Source of the DNA: Nitrospira sp.
Lineage (GTDB): Bacteria > Nitrospirota > Nitrospiria > Nitrospirales > Nitrospiraceae
Direction: 5' to 3'
NCBI GenBank assembly: GCA_005116835.1
Contig: SWDM01000022.1
Coordinates: 62,001-126,000 of the forward strand
Length of the DNA: 64,000 bases
Shown: positions 43,960-52,971 of the stretch, piece by piece
Layout of the letters: each line of letters starts with the position of its first letter
How positions within the stretch are numbered: the stretch's first letter is position 1
The notes under the pieces: model-generated
Seen by the model: the letters and a program-made list of their open reading frames with translations, nothing else
Database searches by the model: none
What the model was told of the DNA's origin: nothing
Translations under genes and position numbers: made by a program

Positions 43960-44442
43960 ATGGCTACAATCGAGCGCTACGATATTTTCACTGGTGCTTG
44001 CGGATGTTGCGCGTCGTGTGCTTGGCGCGAACGGTCTGATCGCCCTGCCGACGGAGAGTTTTTATGGTCTGACCGTCGATCCGTTCGACGAGCGAGCTCT
44101 TGCCAGATCTGGAAGGTCAAGGGCCGGTCGGAGGGAAAACCGATTCTCTTGCTGATCGGAGATGAGTCTCAACTAGGGCCGTTGGTTCGAAACATCCCGC
44201 CTGCCGCCGGAATATTGATGAAGGCTTTCTGGCCCGGGCCTTTCACGAACGTCTTTCCTGCAGTGCTTGGCCTCTCCGACGCGGTGACGGCGAATAGCAA
44301 TTCTGTCGGCATCCGTCTCGATGCCTGGCAGCCATTGGTTGATTTCTTGGACCGAGCGGTCCCTGTGACCGGCACGAGTGCGAATCGTGAGGGTCACCCA
44401 CCGCCTAGGACAGCTGAAGAAGTCCAGGAGAGTCTCAGGTAG
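43960..44442 (+). pseudogene. Sua5/YrdC-type threonylcarbamoyl-AMP synthase, twice frameshifted and truncated
   Basis: The frame starting at 43960 reads MATIERYDIFT, loses homology, then resumes as KVKGRSEGKPILLLIGDESQ to VTGTSANREGHPPPRTAEEV, a typical YrdC domain. The missing middle lies in the +1 frame (from about 43994): VLADVARRVLGANGLIALPT, then ESFYGLTVDPFDERALAR, containing the substrate-binding PTE-x-x-YGL region. So one base appears gained near 43990 and one lost near 44105, restoring frame. The protein also ends about 40 residues short of normal. YrdC makes the tRNA t6A precursor; an intact copy should exist elsewhere. Sequencing error cannot be excluded. Confidence 0.8.
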
Positions 44443-44455
44443 CTGTGCTGAAGAC

Positions 44456-44560
44456 TTTTAGGGGTCAGGCTTCAAAATTGAGACAGTGTTAAACCGGTTG
44501 GTTGTTGCTTTGCGAGAAAAGGTAACGCTTCCAGCCTTCAGCCTGAACACCTGAATTTCT
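44456..44560. repeat. family C hairpin repeat, copy C3
   Basis: GGTCAGGCTTC at the left and the arm CCTTCAGCCTGAACACCTGA at the right, the latter shared with copy C1. It lies between the broken YrdC gene and the coiled-coil lipoprotein gene. Confidence 0.65.
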
Positions 44561-44598
44561 ACGGCAATTGTATCGCTCACATTGAAAGGAGAATACCG

Positions 44599-45048
44599 AT
44601 GATTCGAACAGTGAAGGTGCGAAACTTTGTTATGGTAGCCGCCATGACGATCGTCTCGGTGGGTCTGTCCGGATGCGACTACTGGCCCCCGGCACTTCAG
44701 ACACAGATTGAACAACTCCGCACCGAGCTCCAGACCGTTACAGCCGAAAAGGCACAGTTGCAGAATCAATATGCGTCCTATGCCAAGATCAAAGAGGATT
44801 TACAGGCGCAAGTGGACGACCTCTCTCGTGCAAATCGTGATAAGTCCACGATGATCGCCAGCCTGCAAAGTAACTTGACGTCGGCACAGGAACGGCTGGC
44901 AAGGTCAGGGAAAGGCCCGGCGCCAAAAGCTGCCGCTCTGAAAGCCTCCACCAAAGCAGCTTCCACGAAAGTACCGCAGAGCACCCAGACCAAACAGAAG
45001 GCTCAGGCGAAAAAGAAGCCGGCGGCTAAATCCGCAAGAGCCCACTAA
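44599..45048 (+). CDS. coiled-coil lipoprotein with Lys/Ala-rich tail
   Basis: 149-residue predicted lipoprotein with lipobox LSGC (near residue 26) and a central heptad-like coiled coil (LQTQIEQLRTELQTVTAEKA through IASLQSNLTSAQERLA). A C-terminal tail of Lys, Ala, Ser and Thr (AKKKPAAKSARAH) could bind peptidoglycan or nucleic acid by charge. It is Lpp-like in design but unrelated in sequence as far as I can tell. AAAGGAG ribosome binding site seven bases upstream. Confidence 0.75.
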   Translation: MIRTVKVRNFVMVAAMTIVSVGLSGCDYWPPALQTQIEQLRTELQTVTAEKAQLQNQYASYAKIKEDLQAQVDDLSRANRDKSTMIASLQSNLTSAQERLARSGKGPAPKAAALKASTKAASTKVPQSTQTKQKAQAKKKPAAKSARAH

Positions 45049-45060
45049 GAATTTCGCCCA

Positions 45061-45450
45061 CTATTTGTCGCTGGAAGACGACGACGTGGTCGTCGTGGTG
45101 CCTGAGCTGCTTGAGGCCGTGCTCGAAGGAGCGCTGGCCGGCGCGGATGAGGGAGAAGGGGCAGGAGTAGCGGTAGCCGTTGGCGCAGGCTGATCGGATG
45201 AGGTCGATGCCTTTTCTTTTTTATCCCCTGCCGCAGGCGCCGGATTTTCATTGCCTGCCGAAGGCTTCATTTTGTCGGAGTAATCCGTCACGTACCACCC
45301 GCTGCCCTTGAACATGATGGCGGGTGATGAAATCAGACGCTGCACAGATTTCCCGCATCGCGGGCAGGCCGTGAGCGCATTGTCCTTCATGCTTTGTTTG
45401 ACCTCAAACCTGTCAGGGCAGCTTTCGCACTGGTATTCGTAGATGGGCAC
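45061..45450 (-). CDS. FmdB-type zinc ribbon protein
   Basis: 129 residues. The first 55 are the FmdB/CxxC-CxxC regulatory-protein domain: MPIYEYQCESC with C8 and C11, then CPRCGKSVQRLIS with C29 and C32, and the FKGSGWYVTDYS motif. The rest is a low-complexity Ser/Thr/Pro/Ala tail. These proteins are thought to be small regulators, but no target is established. It is convergent with the coiled-coil lipoprotein gene, only 12 bp apart. Confidence 0.87.
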   Translation of the reverse strand: MPIYEYQCESCPDRFEVKQSMKDNALTACPRCGKSVQRLISSPAIMFKGSGWYVTDYSDKMKPSAGNENPAPAAGDKKEKASTSSDQPAPTATATPAPSPSSAPASAPSSTASSSSGTTTTTSSSSSDK

Positions 45451-45472
45451 GATTCAATTCCTCCAACTAGCC

Positions 45473-45573
45473 CGGTCTGTTTCGTTTATTTGGTTTGTCT
45501 TGTTTATTTGGTTGAACCAGACTAACCGGATAACCAGAGAAACCAGATGAACCAAACAAACCAGATAACGGTC
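45473..45573. repeat. family D hairpin repeat, copy D4
   Basis: GTCTGTTTCGTTTATTTGG at the left faces CCAGATGAACCAAACAAACC at the right, with the loop GGTTGAACCAGACTAACC. It lies between the FmdB gene and the aminotransferase gene. Confidence 0.82.
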
Positions 45574-45581
45574 TTCTTCTG

Positions 45582-46775
45582 TTAAGTCAGCTGCTTAAAC
45601 GCTGCGTCCAGGCGATCCATTCCCCGGATAATCGTCTCCATGCTGGTGGCATACGACAATCGAATATGCTGGGCGCTGCCAAATGGCTCACCGGGAACCA
45701 CCGCAACATTGAATTCCTGTAACAGATAGTTGGCAAGATCGGTCGGCGTGGCGATCTTTCCCTTTGGGGTCTGCCTTCCGAGTAATCCACTGACGTTCGG
45801 AAACGCATAAAATGCCCCCGTGGGCATTCTGCAGCGAACCCCGGGCATCGCATTGAGACGTTCGACCATGACGCGCCGCCGCCGATCGAATTCCATCACC
45901 ATCTTTTGCGTGAAAGCGCCGCCACCGCGCAATGCCGCAACCGCAGCCTTTTGAGATATAGAGCAGGGATTGGAGGTGCTTTGGCTTTGGATATTGCCCA
46001 TGGCGGTCAAGAGATCTTTGGGACCAGCGGCATACCCGATTCGCCAGCCCGTCATCGCAAAGGCTTTGGACACTCCGTTGATGATGACAGTATGGGCGGC
46101 GACCTCCGGTCCTAACGAGGCAATACTCGTGTGAGTCGCCCCGTCGTAGAGAATCTGTTCGTAGATCTCGTCTGAAATTAATAATATGTCTCGACGGACA
46201 GCCAGTTCGGCAAGATGTTCAAGCGTGGCCCGATTATAGGTGGCTCCCGTGGGATTCCCCGGGCTATTGATGATAATCGCCTTGGTGCGTGGAGTGATGA
46301 GCCGTTCCAGTTCATGGGGATCGATCGCGTAACCATCCTCTTCGCGAGTGGGCAGGAAGACGGGCGTGGCATCGTTCAGGAGAGTTTGGTCTGCATAAGA
46401 GACCCAATAGGGGACGGGAATGACGACTTCATCACCCGCTTCCAGGAGCGCTTCTGCGAGATTGTAGAGTGAATGTTTGGCGCCACAGGAGACCAGCACT
46501 TGAGACTTCTCGTACCGAATCCCTTGCTCTGTCTGCAGCTTGTCGATAATCGCCTGACGCAGTTCATCGATGCCGGATGAAGGGGTGTATTTGGTAAATC
46601 CTGCGCGAATGGCGGCTTCTGCGGCAGCCTTGACCGGCTCGGGAGTATCGAAATCAGGCTCTCCCGAGGAGAAGTCGGTGACGTCGATTCCACGCGCTGC
46701 CATCGCCTTTGCTGTCGCAGCCATCGCCAAGGTGGGGGAGGGAGCGATTCGCCCCACTCGTGAAGCCAGCTTCAT
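45582..46775 (-). CDS. class I aminotransferase, aspartate aminotransferase-like
   Basis: 397-residue PLP enzyme of fold type I, aspartate/prephenate aminotransferase branch (I-gamma). It shows SSGEPDFDTPEPVKAAA at the N-terminus, YTPSSGI, GAKHSLYNLAEALL, the NSPGNPTGATY motif, SDEIYEQILYDG, and the PLP lysine in SKAFAMTGWRIGY. This group usually transaminates aspartate and 2-oxoglutarate, sometimes prephenate. Its ATG overlaps the coaD stop region (46772-46775), so it is coupled to coaD and rsmD upstream. Confidence 0.92.
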   Translation of the reverse strand: MKLASRVGRIAPSPTLAMAATAKAMAARGIDVTDFSSGEPDFDTPEPVKAAAEAAIRAGFTKYTPSSGIDELRQAIIDKLQTEQGIRYEKSQVLVSCGAKHSLYNLAEALLEAGDEVVIPVPYWVSYADQTLLNDATPVFLPTREEDGYAIDPHELERLITPRTKAIIINSPGNPTGATYNRATLEHLAELAVRRDILLISDEIYEQILYDGATHTSIASLGPEVAAHTVIINGVSKAFAMTGWRIGYAAGPKDLLTAMGNIQSQSTSNPCSISQKAAVAALRGGGAFTQKMVMEFDRRRRVMVERLNAMPGVRCRMPTGAFYAFPNVSGLLGRQTPKGKIATPTDLANYLLQEFNVAVVPGEPFGSAQHIRLSYATSMETIIRGMDRLDAAFKQLT

Positions 46776-47260
46776 GTTTTTAAACTCCTGATCCGTTCCT
46801 GCAGTTGTTGCGCGACTGCAGGATGCAGAAATTCCGTGAGCGCGCCGCCATGGGTGGCCACGTCTTTGATGATGGTGGAGGACAAATAGGAATATTCTTC
46901 GCTGGGCATCAGGAATACGGTCTCGACCTGTTTGGCGATTTTGCGATTGATCAGGGCCATTTGAAACTCATGCTCGAAATCAGAAATGGCTCTGAGGCCA
47001 CGAATGATTGCATGGGCTCCGTATCGCTGGACATAGTCGACAAGCAAACCGTCGAAGTGGGTGACTTCAACCTGTTTCATTTCTTTCATCACGATCCGGA
47101 TCATCTCCAGCCGCGCCTCCAGCGAGAACAGCGGATGTTTGGATGGATTGGGCGCGACAGCTACGACCACTTTGTCGAACACCCGCAAGCTCCGGGTGAT
47201 GATGTCTGTGTGTCCGTGGGTGATGGGATCGAAAGTTCCTGGGTAGATGCCGATTTTCAT
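46772..47260 (-). CDS. coaD: phosphopantetheine adenylyltransferase
   Basis: 162-residue nucleotidyltransferase of coenzyme A synthesis. It has GTFDPITHGHTDII with the HxGH motif, VVVAVAPNPSKHPLFS, LARLEMIR-like LEARLEMIRIV, RGLRAISDFEHEFQMALIN and a YSYLSSTIIKD block. Length and motif order are standard. It starts within the rsmD stop and its own stop overlaps the aminotransferase start, forming a three-gene coupled unit rsmD-coaD-aminotransferase. The rsmD-coaD pairing is widespread in bacteria and supports both assignments. Confidence 0.97.
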   Translation of the reverse strand: MKIGIYPGTFDPITHGHTDIITRSLRVFDKVVVAVAPNPSKHPLFSLEARLEMIRIVMKEMKQVEVTHFDGLLVDYVQRYGAHAIIRGLRAISDFEHEFQMALINRKIAKQVETVFLMPSEEYSYLSSTIIKDVATHGGALTEFLHPAVAQQLQERIRSLKT

Positions 47261-47829
47261 GATGCAGTCGTTTCTGGGTTTGACACAGCGTACAAATTGA
47301 GAGTCGTGTCGCCGTACACGTATCGCCGAACCAGCGCGGCATGGTCGATCGATGCAGGCAATTCGGTCCGTGAATCTTGTTCGATAATCACGATAGCGCG
47401 TTCCGATAACAACCCAGGCCTCCAGGCATGAATCAGGACCTCTAACTCGTCTAGGTCACGGTAGGGCGGATCTGCAAATAACACATCGTAGGGGCCGCTC
47501 CACCAATCTTTCCGTTCGAGAAAAACAGACGCCTGTCCTACGCGAACCAACGCCCGATCGAGCAACTGACAGCTTCGCAGGTTGTTCTGCAGCAACTGCA
47601 CAGCCTTGGAGTCAGACTCGACAAAGGTTACGGCGGAGGCGCCTCGGCTCAGTGCTTCGATCCCAACGGCTCCCGAACCTGCATACAAGTCAAGAAAACG
47701 CCCTCCCGACACCTGGGTTCCAAGAATTGAAAATAATGCCTGGCGAACCTTGTCGGATGTGGGACGGAGTGCAGTTCCTTCTGGCCCACTTAATCGGCGG
47801 CCTCGGTGGGATCCGGCAATCACACGCAT
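47257..47829 (-). CDS. rsmD: 16S rRNA (guanine966-N2)-methyltransferase
   Basis: About 190-residue Rossmann methyltransferase that modifies G966 of 16S rRNA. It contains MRVIAGSHRGRRLSGPEG at the start, RPTSDKVRQALFSIL, the SAM motif FLDLYAGSGAVGIEALSRGA, and the catalytic-type loop FADPPYRDLDELEVL. The ATG at 47829 begins the canonical N-terminus; the frame extends seven codons to a TTG with no ribosome binding site. First gene of the coupled unit with coaD. Confidence 0.94.
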   Translation of the reverse strand: MRVIAGSHRGRRLSGPEGTALRPTSDKVRQALFSILGTQVSGGRFLDLYAGSGAVGIEALSRGASAVTFVESDSKAVQLLQNNLRSCQLLDRALVRVGQASVFLERKDWWSGPYDVLFADPPYRDLDELEVLIHAWRPGLLSERAIVIIEQDSRTELPASIDHAALVRRYVYGDTTLNLYAVSNPETTAS

Positions 47830-48172
47830 AGACTTAAGGCAACTACTCAAGTATTCGGGCTGAAGGCTATCCCGCCTGAGTAATAACGATTTAAGGTGAT
47901 CGGCGCTTCAGAGCCACTGACTCTAACATAGCGTTTTTGAAGGGGTCAAGATGAGTTCTCAAGGAAGTCCGAGTCAGCTAAAGATTACGCCGTGAGGGGA
48001 AAGAAAATGGAGCGAGAGGAATGGAACTATTTTGACGGCCCTAGAGCCTCTGTCTATAATGATGCCTGAAGATCTAACGGCCCAGGACACGAGAGATGGG
48101 AGTAAGCATGTCGGCTACCCAGTGCAGATCGAAAACAATCGGCTGCTAGTCGCGATGAACTCAAATGCGATA
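47830..48172. other. intergenic region, one family C fragment
   Basis: About 340 bp between divergent and convergent neighbours. A partial family C sequence (GGGCTGAAGGCTATCCCGCC, near 47859-47878) lies next to rsmD. The rest shows no gene I can support. Confidence 0.45.
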
Positions 48173-48346
48173 CTACGACGTTGTCACCGGTTGCGGTTTG
48201 CGAGCTGCCAAACTCTTTCGGCGATTATTTGAAATGGTGCGATCGATGATTGCGCCGCAGTTGATACATTTCCAAGCGTAGAAAATTAAGAAGAAGTCGG
48301 AGAATCGCTCGAGCATCATGAGGCCTTTACACTTCGGACATTCCAT
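48173..48346 (-). CDS. small zinc-ribbon protein
   Basis: 57-residue protein with two Cys pairs (MECPKCKG, C3 and C6; KCINCG, C27 and C30) that suggest one bound zinc. It is followed by a basic tail with SNNRRKSLAARKPQ. The ATG at 48346 has GGGAGGA five bases upstream, better supported than a longer frame. Similar tiny zinc ribbons are common in Nitrospirota and Deltaproteobacteria, with no known function. It is divergent from radC. Confidence 0.75.
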   Translation of the reverse strand: MECPKCKGLMMLERFSDFFLIFYAWKCINCGAIIDRTISNNRRKSLAARKPQPVTTS

Positions 48347-48525
48347 CGAATCCTCCCGGGTTGCGGTGAACTGCTGCAGGCGTTGCAAAGCAATTACTGC
48401 ACCAATAGATTGCTATACGTAATTTCAACAGTTTAGGGGTACGTATTTGTTTGCAAGTAGCTACCGAGGGGGATATTGCTAGTACAAAAACGTCCAGAGC
48501 GCCGTTTATTGTCAGGGGAGCGTAA

Positions 48526-49242
48526 ATGTCCAGCAAAAAAGGGGGACAAGGCATTGCGCACTGGCCTGAAACTGAACGGCCGCGCGAACGGCTGCTGACA
48601 CAGGGACCGCAAGCTCTTACCAATGCCCAGCTCTTAGCTATTCTTCTCAGGGTCGGTCGGCAAGGTTCTTCCGCTGTGCAAGTCGGAATGGATATCCTAG
48701 ATAGGCTTGGAGATATTGCCGGGCTTGCGCGATGTGGAATCGAAGAACTCTGTGCGATTCCAGGCGTAGGGGAGGCCAAAGCAACCCAATTGAAGGCCGC
48801 TCTCGAATTGGGAAAGCGAGCACTCGCCGCTCCTCTGACCAAAGGTACCAAGATCACATCCAGCCGTGACCTCTTCACCCATTACCATCCCACCTTGCGT
48901 GACCTGCGCCACGAAGTATTCAAAGTGGTGTTACTGGATGCCAAGCACGCCATCATGCGTGACGCCACTGTTTCAGAAGGCAGCTTAACGCTCAGCATTG
49001 TGCATCCTCGCGAAGTTTTTACCCTCGCTGTAAGAGAATCTGCAGCGGCCGTGATCTTCCTGCACAACCATCCCAGCGGCGACCCCACGCCGAGTCAGGA
49101 AGATCGTGTCCTAACGGCGCGCTTGGTATCGGCAGGAGAAGTGCTGGGCATTCGAGTGCTCGACCATCTGGTGGTCGGCGACGGACGCTATGTCAGCTTT
49201 GCCGATCAAGGATGGTTGGCAAGCCAAGGCGCCGACGCATGA
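48526..49242 (+). CDS. radC: RadC family protein (JAB/MPN domain)
   Basis: 238-residue RadC/YeeS-type protein. An N-terminal helix-hairpin-helix region (RERLLTQGPQALTNAQLLAILL, IPGVGEAKATQLKAALELG) is followed by a JAB metalloprotease-like domain with the metal motif HNHPSGDPTPSQED, plus upstream Glu in TVSEGSL. Despite the name the role is not settled; DNA repair is the historical suggestion. It is alone, followed by repeat D5 and the EF-G paralog. Confidence 0.93.
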   Translation: MSSKKGGQGIAHWPETERPRERLLTQGPQALTNAQLLAILLRVGRQGSSAVQVGMDILDRLGDIAGLARCGIEELCAIPGVGEAKATQLKAALELGKRALAAPLTKGTKITSSRDLFTHYHPTLRDLRHEVFKVVLLDAKHAIMRDATVSEGSLTLSIVHPREVFTLAVRESAAAVIFLHNHPSGDPTPSQEDRVLTARLVSAGEVLGIRVLDHLVVGDGRYVSFADQGWLASQGADA

Positions 49243-49272
49243 GCAACAGGAGAGGTGCAGCGATGTAACGAG

Positions 49273-49371
49273 CCTGGTTTGTCTGGTTTGTTTTGTTTAT
49301 TTGGTTCATCTGGTTAGTTTCTTTCAACCAAACAAACGAGACAAAACAAAACAGACCAAATAAACAAAAAG
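49273..49371. repeat. family D hairpin repeat, copy D5 (loop inverted)
   Basis: CTGGTTTGTTTTGTTTATTTGG at the left faces CAAACAAACGAGACAAAACA at the right. The loop GGTTAGTTTCTTTCAACC is the reverse complement of the loop in D2 and D6, so this copy lies in the opposite orientation. Confidence 0.84.
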
Positions 49372-49380
49372 GAGGGTCCC

Positions 49381-51480
49381 ATGAGCGAACTACGCAGGGA
49401 GTCACTCAGAAATGTGCTCTTGGTCTCCAGTGCCGGTAGCGGGAAGACCTCACTAGCCGAGGCCATGCTCTTTACGTCCGGCGCTGTTTCCCACCTCGGA
49501 TCGATCGCACAGGGCACGACTGTCTCAGATTTCGAGCCGGAAGAAGTGCACCGGCGATGTTCTGTCAGTACCAGCCTCCTCCGTTGTTCCTGGAATCACA
49601 CCACCCTCAATATCGTCGATCCCCCAGGCGCGGTGAGTCTGCTTGGGGAGACACTCATGGCAATGCATGCCGTAGACGCGGTGATCCTAGTAGTCGGCGC
49701 CACATCAGGAATCAGGAGCGAACTCGTCCGAGTCTGGACACAAGTGACCAGACTCGGTTTACCCTGTCTGTTGTTTTTCACTCAAATGGACAAGGAGGGG
49801 GTTTCTCTCGACGAAATGGTCGCGATCTGCAAGCGAGAGCTCGGAATTATGGCGTTGCCGATGTCATTGCCCTATAGACGAGCCGGCCAGCTCAACGGCG
49901 TCTTAGACCTCGTTCACCAATGCCTCTTTTTTTCGAGCAAGGAGAATCCAGCGGCTCAGCAGGCCCCGATACCGGAGACCGAGAGAACGGTGGTGGAGGA
50001 GGCGAGGAAACGCCTTCAAGAGGGCATAGCAGAAGGTGACGATCGATTGCTGGAACTATATCTTACGGCGGGTGAGCTGACAGAGGAAGATCTGACGCGC
50101 GGTTTGCGTCTTGGCGTCCAGGCTTGCAGGATTGTCCCGCTCTTCAGCGGCTCCGGTATCGAGAATATCGGGATCGCTCCACTCCTCAACGCGATCGTCG
50201 ATCTGCTGCCGTCACCGGCGGAGCAGGCATCGAAGGCCTCGATAGAAGGCATGCACCCAGATACAGGCGAAACCCTGCATCGCCGAGCCGTACAGGAAGA
50301 CCCATTTTCAGGTCTTGTCTTCAAGACGTTGATCGACCCCTTCGTCGGGCGACTGTCGTTTATACGGGTCTTATCGGGCGTGCTCCATGCGGACTCGACG
50401 GTCTTCAATAGTTCGCGTGGCAGCAAAGAAAAATGCGGGCATCTCTACGCTGTATTGGGGAAGAAGCATATACCCATATCGTCTGCTGGAGCAGGGGACA
50501 TCGTGGCAATCGGGAAACTCAAGGACACGCAAACCGGCGACACGCTTTGCGACGAACATGCGCACATCCGGTATCCAAAGATCGCGCTTCCACGGCCCGT
50601 GCTCTCATTTGCGATCGAGGCAAAATCCAGCGCCGATATCGATAAAGTCAGCCTTGGGCTGCACAGGCTGATCGAAGAAGATCCGACACTCGATTTTTCA
50701 CGGCATGCCGACACAAAGGAAATGGTCTTGAGCGGGATGGGACAATGGCACATCGATCTTGCTCTGGAAAAGCTGCACCGGAAATATGGGGCTGATGTAA
50801 TGCTCCACATGCCGAAAATTCCTTACCGTGAAACGATTCGCGCCACAGCGCAGGCACAGGGAAAATACAAGAAGCAAACCGGCGGACATGGCCAGTACGG
50901 TGATTGCTGGCTGGAACTCGCGCCGCTCCCGCGCGGAGAAGGGTTTCACTTCGAGAATAAAGTCGTCGGCGGGGCGATTCCGCGCAACTTTATTCCTGCC
51001 GTTGAGAAGTGGGTGGTCGAAGCGATGCACCATGGAATTTTGGCGGGATTTCCTGTCGTCGATTGTCGGGTCGCCGTATTCGATGGGTCATATCATTCAG
51101 TCGATTCATCGGAAATGGCCTTTAAAGTCGCAGGGTCGATGGCCTTTAAAAAGGCCTTGGAAACGGCCCACCCTGTCCTCTTGGAGCCAATCATGACAGT
51201 GGAGGTTGCGGTGACTGCAGATCATATCGGAGGCGTCATCGGGGATTTGAATGGGCGCCGAGGACGAATTCTCCATGTGGAAGCAAAGGACCACACGGAG
51301 CAGATTACGGCGCTAGTTCCACTTGCGGAGATGCTCACCTATGCCACGACGCTGAATTCGCACACGGCAGGACGCGGCAGTTATACGATGGAATTTGCAC
51401 GATACGATGAAGTGCCGCGCGAGCTGGCGGTCCGTATCGTAGAAACGCACAAGGTTGAGGTGCATGCGGGAGCGCATTAA
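49381..51480 (+). CDS. elongation factor G-like translational GTPase (paralog)
   Basis: 699-residue protein with the EF-G domain order: G domain, domain II, then domains III-V (HRKYGADV, QTGGHGQYG, PRNFIPAVEKW, EPIMTVEV, GRRGRI). G1 reads SSAGSGKTSL (residues 16-25) rather than AHIDAGKTT, G3 reads DPPG (80-83) rather than DTPG, and G4 reads TQMD (134-137) rather than NKMD. The first two are known in the EF-G-like subfamily; the loss of both Asn and Lys in G4 is unusual and could alter nucleotide specificity. GGAGGG ribosome binding site at the edge of repeat D5. Canonical fusA is not in the window. Confidence 0.87.
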   Translation: MSELRRESLRNVLLVSSAGSGKTSLAEAMLFTSGAVSHLGSIAQGTTVSDFEPEEVHRRCSVSTSLLRCSWNHTTLNIVDPPGAVSLLGETLMAMHAVDAVILVVGATSGIRSELVRVWTQVTRLGLPCLLFFTQMDKEGVSLDEMVAICKRELGIMALPMSLPYRRAGQLNGVLDLVHQCLFFSSKENPAAQQAPIPETERTVVEEARKRLQEGIAEGDDRLLELYLTAGELTEEDLTRGLRLGVQACRIVPLFSGSGIENIGIAPLLNAIVDLLPSPAEQASKASIEGMHPDTGETLHRRAVQEDPFSGLVFKTLIDPFVGRLSFIRVLSGVLHADSTVFNSSRGSKEKCGHLYAVLGKKHIPISSAGAGDIVAIGKLKDTQTGDTLCDEHAHIRYPKIALPRPVLSFAIEAKSSADIDKVSLGLHRLIEEDPTLDFSRHADTKEMVLSGMGQWHIDLALEKLHRKYGADVMLHMPKIPYRETIRATAQAQGKYKKQTGGHGQYGDCWLELAPLPRGEGFHFENKVVGGAIPRNFIPAVEKWVVEAMHHGILAGFPVVDCRVAVFDGSYHSVDSSEMAFKVAGSMAFKKALETAHPVLLEPIMTVEVAVTADHIGGVIGDLNGRRGRILHVEAKDHTEQITALVPLAEMLTYATTLNSHTAGRGSYTMEFARYDEVPRELAVRIVETHKVEVHAGAH

Positions 51481-51481
51481 A

Positions 51482-51590
51482 TGTTCATTTGGTTCATCGG
51501 GTTTTTTGGTTTGTTTGGTTGAAAGAAACTAATCAGATGAACCAAATCAACCAGATAAACTAAACAAACCAAATGAACTAAAGAAACCAG
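51482..51590. repeat. family D hairpin repeat, copy D6
   Basis: GTTCATTTGGTTCATCGGGT at the left faces AACAAACCAAATGAAC at the right with the loop GGTTGAAAGAAACTAATC. It lies between the convergent EF-G paralog and DegP genes, two bases from the former's stop. Confidence 0.85.
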
Positions 51591-51591
51591 C

Positions 51592-52971
51592 CTAGTCGGT
51601 CGGTTTAAGCACGACGAAGAAGGCGCGGGTTTCTCTGAGCACACGAAGGAGGAGAGTCTCGCCTCGCCGAATTTTTGAAATCGCCTTGTTGAAATCGGCG
51701 ACTGAGCCAACATCGATACGGTTGACTTCCTTTATGAGGTCGCCTTCATGAAGACCTTCCGATTGCGCGAGGCTTCCTGGATCCACTCTGCTAATGAGCA
51801 CTCCTTGGCTCTCCTGCAATTTAAATTTATCGGCGAGACCCGGCGTCAGATCTTGCACTTCGAACCCGATCTTCATTTCAGTGCGTGCCTGGGGAAGCGA
51901 GGCAATCACGCCATGATCTGGACGTTCAGCAAGAGAGACCTCCAATGCCAGGCGCCGCTGATCCCGGACAATCTCGACTTGGATGGTCGAGCCTGGAACC
52001 AATCCTGCCACGACGCGAGTGAGCCGGTTCGGTGAGTCGATCACAGTGCCGTCGATGCGGGTCACAATATCGCCTGGTTTGATGCCGGCTGCCGAAGCGG
52101 GATCCTTCTCGAATACTTCATTGACCAACACCCCTTCACCTTCGTTGACTCCAAACTTGCGCGCCAACTCTATCGTGAGAGGTTGGATACCGACGCCTAG
52201 CCAACCTCTGGTCACCCGCCCCTGCGTCAGCAATTGCTGGATGACTTGTTTGGCCATGTTGGAGGGTATGGCAAAGCCGATCCCTTGGGCAAAGTTAATG
52301 ATCGCGGTATTGATACCGATGACTTCACCGCGCAGGTTAAAGAGCGGGCCGCCCGAGTTGCCTGGATTGATCGACGCGTCCGTTTGAATGAAGTTTTCGT
52401 AGCGCGAGAGATTGATGTTCTCTCGGCCGATTCCGCTCACGACGCCGAGTGTGACCGTTCGATCGAGTCCGAACGGGCTCCCAACGGCGAGTACCCATTG
52501 GCCGACTCTCACAGCCGACGAATCCCCGAATTTCGCGCTAGGGAAGGGATGAGCAGCGGTGACCTTGAGGACCGCTAAGTCCGTATCCAGATCCTTGCCG
52601 ACCACCTGTGCGATCAACTTGGACTTGTCGGAAAAGCGAACTTCCATTTCCATGGCATCACCGATGACATGGTTGTTCGTCACAATGTATCCGTCAGGAT
52701 CGATGATGACGCCGGACCCCGATCCTGAGACATAAGGCGATCGGTCTTGAGATGAGTCGCGCCCTCGGCCTGGGCTGGCCAGGGGAATCAAATTCACGAC
52801 GGATGGTTTTGCCGACTCCGCCAGATCGGTGATGACAGTTTGAATTTCTTCCAACAGGCGGAGGCCTGGTGGGTCATTGGATTGTGTTGGGGCAGGCTCA
52901 GCGGCCAGGGCCAGATAAATATCCACGCAGGCCAACAACGACATGGTGATGAGGATTTGTAATAAGCGCAT
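51592..52971 (-). CDS. DegP/HtrA-type periplasmic serine protease
   Basis: 459-residue S1C protease and chaperone for misfolded envelope proteins. It has a signal peptide (MRLLQILITMSLLACVDIYL to LA-AEP), a trypsin-like domain with catalytic His in YIVTNNHVIGDA, Asp in DTDLAVLKV and Ser in NPGNSGGPLF, then two PDZ domains (GWLGVGIQPLTIELARKF and VQDLTPGLADKF). The start at 52971 opens on the signal peptide; the frame is open further up but adds a charged leader. DegP rather than DegQ or DegS cannot be told apart by eye, although two PDZ domains exclude DegS. Confidence 0.92.
   Translation of the reverse strand: MRLLQILITMSLLACVDIYLALAAEPAPTQSNDPPGLRLLEEIQTVITDLAESAKPSVVNLIPLASPGRGRDSSQDRSPYVSGSGSGVIIDPDGYIVTNNHVIGDAMEMEVRFSDKSKLIAQVVGKDLDTDLAVLKVTAAHPFPSAKFGDSSAVRVGQWVLAVGSPFGLDRTVTLGVVSGIGRENINLSRYENFIQTDASINPGNSGGPLFNLRGEVIGINTAIINFAQGIGFAIPSNMAKQVIQQLLTQGRVTRGWLGVGIQPLTIELARKFGVNEGEGVLVNEVFEKDPASAAGIKPGDIVTRIDGTVIDSPNRLTRVVAGLVPGSTIQVEIVRDQRRLALEVSLAERPDHGVIASLPQARTEMKIGFEVQDLTPGLADKFKLQESQGVLISRVDPGSLAQSEGLHEGDLIKEVNRIDVGSVADFNKAISKIRRGETLLLRVLRETRAFFVVLKPTD

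Noticed and set aside
48327-48878. Minus-strand open frame overlapping radC
   Set aside because: It lies largely inside the clear radC coding sequence and resembles no protein family.
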